DNA of 64,000 nucleotides, taken from assembly GCF_047675955.1 (NCBI RefSeq), contig NC_132910.1:95754923-95818922 (forward strand), written 5' to 3'. Position numbers and translations under genes: made by a program. The number at the start of each line of letters is the position of its first letter. Position 1 is the first letter of the stretch. Positions 55,930 to 64,000 of the stretch are shown one piece after another. This DNA comes from Chlorocebus sabaeus. Lineage: Eukaryota; Chordata; Mammalia; Primates; Cercopithecidae. Under the pieces are notes generated by a model. The model saw only the letters and a list, made by a program, of their open reading frames with translations, was not told where the DNA came from and ran no database searches.

Positions 55930-57367
55930 TATATAATAAAAGACATCATCATGGTGGATGGGAGGCAGGATTAGATTGCAGCTCTGACTCGGATGAACAG
56001 AGCAGTATGTGGAAACTCGCATGGTGAATATTAGCTCCAGAGCGACTGCAGGAATATATCAGGAATTCCAAGGGGGCCCACAGACCTTCTGAAAAAAGCA
56101 GACTGCTCCTGCAGGACCCAGGAGACACCCCAAATACTATGAGTACCCAAACTGTGAAAGTGGGAAAGGGAGATCCTCCACCCCCAAGCACACACCCCTA
56201 CTGGGGAAACTGAAGGTCTCTTTTGAGGGAGAAAATTCTGACCTTACCTGGGCCTGAATCAATTTAGAGAGCAGAGTGAAAAACAGGGGTAGAGGAAGCA
56301 GTGGAAAAGGCCCTGGGAGCTTGCTGGGTCCCCAAGCAGGCCATTCTTGCCTGGCATCACAGGGATCCTTCAGGAGGGTGGCCAGTGGTGCGGAGAAAAT
56401 GCCACAGGGAGAAGGAAGTCTCCGGCTGAATTTTGTAACAATTTGAACCAGTCAAGAAGCCTCCTGGCCAGAACTCAGGGGAGGGCTCGAATCTAGCATC
56501 CAGCATGCAGACTCCCCAGGCAGAGGAAGAACTAAAACCCTTTTCTTTCACAGCTGGGAGGTGGGTACCATGGGGCAAGTTCTCAGCTGTGCTCGCCCAC
56601 TGCCTGGAAACAAACTCAGTGCTGTTAGTGGGGGGCACAGTGGGAGTAAGACTGGCCCTTCAGATTATCTGGGAGCTGGGTAAGGCCTGTGACTGCTGGC
56701 TTTCCCCCACTTCCCTGACAACTTGCATGACTCAGCAGAGGCAGCCATAATTCTCCTAGGTACACAACTCCATTCACCTGGGAACCTCACCCTGATCTCC
56801 TACAGCAGCTGCATCAAGGCCTACCCAAGGGAAGTCTGAGCTCAAACACACCAAACCCTGCCCCTACCTGATGGTCCTTCCCTGTCCACCCTGGTAGTTG
56901 AAGACAAAGGGCATATTCTCTTGGGAGTTCTAGGCCTCCGCCCACCACCTGATCCTCCCTATACTACCACAGTTGATGCTCTCTGGGAAGCACCACCTCC
57001 TGGCAGGAGGCCAACCAGCACAAAAATAGAGCATTAAACCATCAAAACTAAGAACCCTCACAGAGTCCATCTCACCTATTGCCACCTCCACTGGAATAGG
57101 TGCTGGTATCCATGACTGAGAGACCCACAGATGGTTCACATCACAGGACTCTGTGCAGACAATGCCCAGTACAAGCCCGGAGGCTGGCAGACTTGCTGTG
57201 TGGCCAGACCCAGAAGAGAGACAACAATCTCTATAGTTCGGCTCTCAGGAAGCCACATCCATAGGAAAAGGGCGAGAGTGCTACATCAAGGGAACAGCCC
57301 ATGGGACAAAAGAATCTGAACAACAGCCTTCAGCCCTAGACCTTCCCTCTGACAGAAGCTACACAAA

Positions 57368-58440
57368 TGAGAAGGAACCAAAAAACCAACCCTGGTAATA
57401 TGACAACACAAGGCTCCTTAACATCCCCCAGAAAATCATATTGGCTCACCAGCAGTGGATCCAAACCAAAAAGAAATCCCTGATTTACCCAAAAAAGAAT
57501 TTGGGAGGTTAGTTATTAAGCTAATCTGAGAGGCACCAGAGAAAAGTGAAGTCCAATGCAAAGAAATAAAAAAAAAAAAAAAAAAGATACAAGAAGTGAA
57601 AGGAGAAATATTCAAAGAAATAGATAGCATGAAGAAAAAACAATCAAACTTCAAGAAACATTGGATACACTTATAGAAATGCAAAATGCTCTGGAAAGTC
57701 TCAGCAATAGAAATGAACAAGTAGAAGAAAGAAATTCAGAGCTTGAAGACAAGGTCTTCGAATTAACCCATCCCAACAAAGACAAAGAAAAAAAAAAAGA
57801 AAATATGAACAAAGCCTCCAAGAAGTCCGGGATTATGTGAAACAACCAATCCTAAGAATAATCGGTGTTCCTGAGGAAGAAGAGAAATCTAAAAGCTGAA
57901 AAAACTCATTTGGGGGAATAATCAAGGAAAACCTCCTGGTCTTGCTAGAGAACTAGACATCCAAATACAAGAAGCACAAAGAACACCTGGGAAATTCATC
58001 ACAAAAAGATAATCACCTAGGCACACTGTCACCAGGTTATGTGAAGTTAAGATGAAGAAAAGAATATTAAGAGCTGTGAGACAAAAGTACCAGGTAACCT
58101 ATAAAGGAAAACCTATTAGATTAGCAGCAGATTTCTCAGCAGAAACTCTACAAGCTAGAAGATATTGGGGCCCTATCTTCAGCTTCCTCAAACAAAATTA
58201 TCAGCCAAGAATTTTGCATCCAGTGAAACTAAGCATTCAGCTTCCTCAAACAGAATTATCAGCCAAGAATTTTGTATCCAGTGAAACTAAGCATCATATA
58301 TGAAGGAAAGATACAGTGTTTTCCACACAACCAACCACTGAGCGAATTCACCACTGCCAAGCCACCATTATAAGAACAGCTGAAAGGAGTTTGAAACCTT
58401 GAAACAAATTCTGGAAACACATCAAAACAGAACCTCTTTA
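57368..58440 (+). pseudogene. L1-E ORF1 pseudogene
   Basis: Starts MRRNQKTNPGNMTTQGS. The coiled-coil region at 57590-57800 includes SNRNEQVEERNSELEDKVFE. RRM/C-terminal phrases appear at 58052-58190 (QKYQVTYKGKPIRLAADFSA). A short local duplication near 58198-58290 repeats CAGCTTCCTCAAACA and CCAAGAATTTTG. Stops near 57480 and 57897 and frameshifts inactivate it. Confidence 0.83.
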
Positions 58441-58529
58441 AAGCACAAATCTCACAGGACCTATAATACAAAATACAATTTAAAAAGCAAAAACAAAAAC
58501 CAAAAAATCAAGGTATATAGGCAACAAAT

Positions 58530-61500
58530 AGCATGATGAATGGAATGGTACGTCACATCTCAATACTGACACTGAATGTAAATGGCCTAAATGCTCCACT
58601 TAAAAGATGTACTACATCCCCAAACGGCTGGGTGTCGGCGGCTCACGCCTGTAATCCCAATGCTTTGGGACGCTCAGGTGGCAGATCACTTGAGGTCAGG
58701 GGTTTGAAACCAGCCTAACCAATATGGTGAAACCCCATCTCTACTAAAAATACAAAAAAATAAGCCAGGCATGGTGGCAGGTACCTGTAATCCCAGCTAC
58801 TTGGGAGGCTGAGGCAGAAGTGCTTTAACCTGAGAGGCAGAGTTTGCAGTGAGCCAAGATCGCACCATTGCACTCCAGCCTGGGTGACAGAGCGAGATTC
58901 CATCTCAAAACCTCAAAATGTTTATTAAAAAAAAAAAAAATTTCACCAACCAACTGTCTGCTGCCTTCAAGAGACTCATATAACACATAAGGAATCATAT
59001 AAACTTAAAGAGGTGGAAAAAGGCATTTCATGCAAATGGACACCAAAAGTGAGCAGGGATAGCTACTCTTATGTCAGACAAAACAAACTTAAAAGCAATG
59101 GCAGTTAAAAAAGACAAAGAGAGACATTAAATAATGGTAAAAGGCCTTGTCCAACAGGAAAATACCACAATCCTAAACATATATGGACATAACACTGGAG
59201 TTCCCAAATTTATAAAACAATTACTAATAGACCTAAGAAATGAGATAGACAGCAATACAGTAACAGTGGGGGATTTGAATACTCCACTGAAATCACTAGA
59301 CAGGTCATCAAGACAGAAAGTCAACAAATAAACAATGGATTTAAACTAGACCTTGGAACAAATGAACTTAAGAGCTATAACAGAACATTCCATCCAAGAA
59401 CCGCAGAATACACAATCTATTCAATAGCGCATGGGACTTTCTCCAAGATGGACCACGTGATAGGCCACAAAATGAGCCTCAATAAATTTAAGAAAACTGA
59501 AATTATATCAAGGACTCTCTCAGACCACAGTGGACTAAAACTGGAAATCAATTCCAAAAGGAACCTTCAAAACCATGCAAATGCATGGAAATTAAATAAC
59601 CTGCTCTGAATGATCACTGGACCAAAAACAAAATCCAGATGGAAATTATAAAACGTTCAGACTGAATGACAACAGTGACAACCTATAAAAACCTCTCGGA
59701 TACAGCAAAGGTGGTGCCAAGAGGAAAGTTCATGGCCCTAAATGCCTACATCAAAAAGACTAAAAAAGCACAAACTGACACTCTAAGGTCACACCTCAAG
59801 GAACTAGAGAAAAAAGAACAAATCAAACCCAAACCCAGCAGAAGAAAGGAAATGACCAACATCAGAGCAGAAGTAAATGACACCAAAACAAACAAACAAA
59901 ATTACAAAGATAAATGAAACAAAAAGCTGGTTGTTTGAAAAAGATAAACTGATAGACCATTAGCAAGATTAACCTAGAAAAGAAGAGAGGAAATCCAAAT
60001 AACCTCAATAAGAAATGAAATAGGAGACATTACAACTGACACCACAGAAATATAAAAGATCATTCAAGGCTACTATGAATACCTTTATGGACATAAACTT
60101 GAAAACCTAGAAGAGACAGATAAATTCCTGGAATCATACAACCTTCCCAGCTTAAATCAGGAAGAATTAGATACCCTAAACAGACCAATAACCACCAACA
60201 AGATTGAAATGGTAATTTAAAAATTACCAACAAAAAAAAGGCCAGCCAGGACCAGACAGATTCACAGCACAATTCTACCAGACATTCGAAGAAGAATTGG
60301 TACCGATCCCACTGACACTATTCCACAAGATACAGAAAGAGGGAACGCTCCCTAATTCATTCTATGAAGTCAGCGTCGCCCTAATACCAAAACCAGGAAA
60401 GGACATAACCAAAAAGAAAACCACAGACCCATATCCCTGATGAACACAAATGCTAAAATCCTTAACAAAATACTAGCTAACTGAATCCAACAACATATCA
60501 AAAAGATAATCTATCATGATCAAGTGGGTTTCATACCAGGGATGCAAGGATGGTTTAACATCCACAAGTCAATAAATGTGATACACCACATAAACAGAAT
60601 TAAAACAAAAATCACATGATCATCTCAACAGATGCAGAAAAAGCATCTGACAAAATCCAGCATCCTTTATGATTAAAACTCGGCAAAATCGGCATACAAG
60701 GAACATACCTCAATGTAATAAAAGCCATCTATGACAAACCCACAGCAAACATGATACTGAATGTTGAAAGCATCCCCTCTGAGAACTGGAACAAAACAAG
60801 GATGCCCACTCTCACCACTCATCTTCAACATAGTACTGGAAGTTCTAGCCAGAGCAATCAGACAAGAGAAAGAAATAAAGGACATCTAAATCAGTCAAGA
60901 GGAAGTCAAACTGTCACTGTTTACTGACGATATAATCGTTTACTTCAAAAATCCTAAAGACTCCTCTAGAAAGCTCCTAGAACTGACAAAAGAATTCAGC
61001 GAAGTTTCCAGATACAAGAATAATGTACACAAATCAGGAGCTCTCCCATACACCAACAGCAACCAAGCAGAGAATCGAATCAAGAACTCAATCCCTTTTA
61101 CAATAGCTGCAAAAAGAAAAAAAGAAAAAGAAAAAAACTTAGGAATATACCTAACCAAGGAGGCAAAACACCTCTACAAAGAAAACTACAAAACACCACT
61201 GAAAGAAATCATAGACAACACAAACAAATGGAAACACATTCCATGTTCATAGAATGGTAGAATCAAAATTGTGAAAATGACTATACAGCCAAAAGCAACC
61301 TACAAATTCAATGAAATTCCCATCAAAATTCCACCATCATTCTTCACAGCATTAGAAAAAACAGTTCTAACATTCACATAGAACCAAAAAAAGAGCCTAC
61401 ATAGCCAATACAAGACTAAGCAAAAAGAACAAATCTGGAGGCATCACACTACCTGATTTCAAACTATATTATAAGTACGCAGTCACCAAAACAGCATGGT

Positions 61501-62675
61501 ACTGGTATAAAAATAGGCACACAGACCAATGGAACAGAATAGAGAACCCAGAAATAAACCCAAATACCTACAGCCAAGTGATCTTCAACAACTACACAAA
61601 ATCATAAAGTGGGGAAAGGATACCCTATTCAACAAATGGTGCTGGAATAACTGGCTGGACACATACAGGACAAAGAAACTAGATCCTCATCTCTCACCTT
61701 TTACAAAAATCAACTCAAGATGGCTTAAGAACTTACATCTAAGACCTGAAACTATAAAAATTCTAGAATATTAACATTGGAAAAACCCTTCCAGACATTG
61801 GTTTAGGCAAGGATTTCAGGACCAAGAACCCAAAAGCAAATGTAATAAAAACAAAGATAAATTGCTGGGACTTAATTAAACCAACGAGCTTTTGCATGGC
61901 AAAAGGAACAGTCAGCAGAGTAAACAGACAGCCCAGAGTGGGAGAAAATCTTCACAATCTATACATCTGACAATGGACTAATATCCAGAATCTACAATGA
62001 ACTCAAACAAATCAGCCAAAAAAAAATTAATCCCACCAAAAATTGGGCTAAGGACATGAATAGACAATTATCAAAAGAAGATATACAAATGGCCAACAAA
62101 CACACGAAAAAATGCTCAGCATCACTAATGATCAGGGAAATGTGAATCAAAATCACAATGTGACACCACCTTACTCCTGCAGGAATGGCCATAATCAAAA
62201 AATCAGTAGACGTTGCTGGGGATGCAGTGATCAGGGAACACTTCTACACTGCTGGTGGTAATGTAAACTAGTACAGCCACTATGGAAAACAGTATGGAGA
62301 TTTCTTAAAGAGCTAAAAGGAGAACTACCATTTGATCCAGCAATCCCAATACTGTGTATCTATCCAGAGTAAATGAAGTCATTATATGAAAAAGATACTT
62401 GCACATGTATGTTTATAGCAGCACAATTCACAATTGCAAAATCATGGAACCAACTCAAATGCCCATTAGTCAACAAGCAGATAAAGAAAATGTGGTATGT
62501 ATACTTGTAAACTGTGTATGTATGTATGTAAACTGTGGGATACTACTCAGCCATAAAAAGGAATTAATTAACAGTATTCACAGTGACCTGGATGAGATCG
62601 GAGACTATTATTCTAAGTGAAGTAACTCAGGAATAGAAAACCCAACATCGTATAGTCTCACTGATATGTGGGAGC
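58530..62675 (+). pseudogene. L1-E ORF2 pseudogene
   Basis: The endonuclease start ILTLNVNGLNAPLKR (58560-58605) is cut by an Alu. The RT motif near 60915-60930 reads FTDD where FADD is usual. The connection and C-terminal parts (GKDTLFNKWCWNNWLD at about 61610) are traceable to about 62675. Numerous stops are present, so it is inactive. Confidence 0.85.
58626..58935 (+). mobile_element. AluS, full length, in L1-E ORF2
   Basis: GGCTGGGTGTCGGCGGCTCACGCC to GACAGAGCGAGATTCCATCTC, then an A-rich tail with a short extra phrase (CCTCAAAATGTTTATT) and 14 A. It interrupts the ORF2 endonuclease region. Confidence 0.92.
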
Positions 62676-62908
62676 TAAGTTATGAGGATGCAAAGGCATA
62701 AGAATGATACAATGGACTTTGGGGACTTGGGGGAAAATGGGGAGTGAGGAATAAAAGACTACAAACAGGGTGCAGTGTATACTGCTTGGGTGATGGGTGC
62801 ACCAAAATCTCACAAATCACTACTAAAGAACTTACACATGTAACTAAACACCACCTGTACTCCAATAATCTATGGAAAAAATTTTTTTTAATTAAAAAAA
62901 ATTTTAAA

Positions 62909-63048
62909 GCATATATAGGCATTCATGTATAGAACTTTCTGTGAGCATGTATATTCATTTCTCTTGGATAAATACCAATACTGGAATTGTTCTGTCACAG
63001 GCAAGTTTAACTTTATAAAAAATTGTCAAACAAACAAACAAAAAAATT
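62909..63048 (+). other. Probable L1-E 3' transduction
   Basis: This segment follows the L1-E A-rich end, lies inside the target duplication and ends in its own A-rich tail (CAAACAAACAAACAAAAAAATTA). It includes reverse-complement old-L1 text (CATTTCTCTTGGATAAATACC, GTTTAACTTTATAAAAAATTGTC), which would be the 3' flank of the source locus carried by read-through. Confidence 0.72.
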
Positions 63049-63066
63049 AAAAACAGCATCTTTTGA

Positions 63067-64000
63067 ACAACCTACAGCTACATTATATACGGTAGTGAAA
63101 CATTGAAAACTTTCCCAATGAGATCATAAACAAGACAAGATTATCCGCTATCACCACTTCTATTTAACATTGTACTGAAGTCTTAAGCAATGCAACAAGG
63201 CAAGGAAAAAGGAGAGCAACAATGGGAAAAGAACTAAGTGGGAGAGGAGGGGATGGACAAGAATTGAAACGGAAGAAAAAGAATTACTATTTGAAAATTG
63301 TATGATTGCACATCTAGAACATCCAAAAAAATCTCCCAACTATTAAAATTAATAAAATAATGTCACAAGGTCACTGGATACAAAGTCAACATAAAGCTAT
63401 AAAGCTAAAACAGTGTGGAATTAGTGCAAAAATAGAGTAATAGACTAATGAAACTAATTAGCGTTCAAAAACAGATCCGCACATTTATAGTCATTTGATT
63501 GTTGTCAAAGATGACATTTCATGACAATAGGATATGGTCTCTTCAAGTAATGATGCTAGATGATTTTAATTTCCATTCGGTGGGGGGAAAGATTTTTGAC
63601 CCCTACACTTCTCACCATAAACAAAAATCAGCTCCAGATGAATTTAGATGTAAATATGAAAGATAAAACTACAAAGTTTTGAGAAAAAAATAAAACATCT
63701 TTGTGACCTTGGAGCCAGTAACATTTTCTTAAATAGATCACAAAAGCGCCAATCAACTAACATTAATTAGCTATCTTACAGTTAAGAATTTTTGTTCATC
63801 AAAAAAAGATACCATTAAGGAAGTGAAAAAAACAAACATCAGACTGGGAAGTATTATGCATATATCCACCATAGGACACCTATTTTGAATACATAAAGAA
63901 CTACTACAAATCAAAAAAGTTATAAATCCAACAGAAATGCAGTATGTACTAAAGTATTCATAGGAGCACTAGTTGTAACAGCCAGATTATCAAAATACAC
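63067..64000 (+). mobile_element. Old L1M ORF2 (RT to C-terminal region), right part, runs off the window
   Basis: CAACCTACAGCTACATTATATACGG continues the L1M RT sequence broken at 55929. ATCCGCTATCACCACTTCTATTTAAC (63143) is the RT core. TACTAAAGTATTCATAGGAGCACTAGTTG near the window end is the later part. Decayed, no ORF. Confidence 0.78.

Larger units (their letters stand above)
55930..63048 (+). mobile_element. L1-E: full-length older L1P (L1PB-like) with 3' extra sequence
   Basis: A perfect 18-bp target duplication AAAAACAGCATCTTTTGA at 55912-55929 and 63049-63066 brackets the insertion in old L1M. Within it are a 5'UTR (about 55945-57367), ORF1 (57368), ORF2 (about 58530-62675), a 3'UTR and A-rich tail to about 62908, and then about 140 bp of extra sequence (62909-63048). 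An Alu interrupts ORF2 at 58626. It is antisense to ANAPC10. Confidence 0.92.

Noticed and set aside
25014..64000. Further ANAPC10 exons in the right part
   Set aside because: I looked by eye for reverse-complement text of the preceding exon in the non-L1 stretches and found none; they probably lie beyond 64000.

Overview
This window is vertebrate nuclear DNA from a primate. It carries Alu SINEs, primate L1 LINEs, MaLR LTRs, MIR/L2 fossils and one terminal exon of a conserved gene. Several AluY copies (5290-5540, 17760-17983, 36050-36146) carry bases I associate with Old World monkey AluY: GGCTCAAGCCTG, GGGCGAGGTGG, GGCGTAAACCC and GATCCGGCCACTG-like variants. The organism is therefore most likely a cercopithecid monkey such as a macaque, baboon or guenon. 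No bacterial, phage or CRISPR content is present.

The only sequence with clear evidence of an intact functional gene is the last coding exon of ANAPC10 (APC10/DOC1) on the minus strand at 24763-24993. It has a good splice acceptor just upstream and candidate AATAAA signals downstream. The gene runs right to left, so 24994-64000 lies inside its last intron and 1-24600 is 3' flanking intergenic DNA. I found no other ANAPC10 exon in the window.

The left part (1-24600) is intergenic. It holds an old L1M at about 2985-7490 with nested insertions, an antisense L1P at 10056-12765 split by a 506-bp ERV1-type solo LTR, several Alus, MIR/L2 fragments and a 144-bp MITE. It also holds a nested stack: an antisense L1M (17998-22985) contains a Tigger1 DNA transposon (18576-22679), which contains a MER1 element (which itself contains an Alu) and an unassigned insert split by a MaLR LTR.

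The right part (25441-64000, the ANAPC10 intron) is a pile of LINE-1 copies, named A to F here. L1-A (25441-32384) is old and carries two Alus and an RPL35 processed pseudogene. L1-B (32385-36048) is a piece truncated at both ends. L1-C (36361-42523) and L1-D (48410-54735) are full-length but dead L1PA-type elements. L1-E (55930-63048) is a full-length older element with an 18-bp target-site duplication and an apparent 3' transduction. L1-F (44185-47810) is on the opposite strand. All L1 open reading frames seen are broken, so none of these elements looks autonomous.

I did not find a new biological system. The best leads are the possible splicing of L1 antisense-promoter transcripts into the ANAPC10 terminal exon, the 3' transduction, an Alu-RPL35 chimeric insertion, a short templated inverted duplication, and an unassigned interspersed element inside Tigger1. 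Repeat subfamily names come from memory of consensus sequences and were not checked with RepeatMasker.
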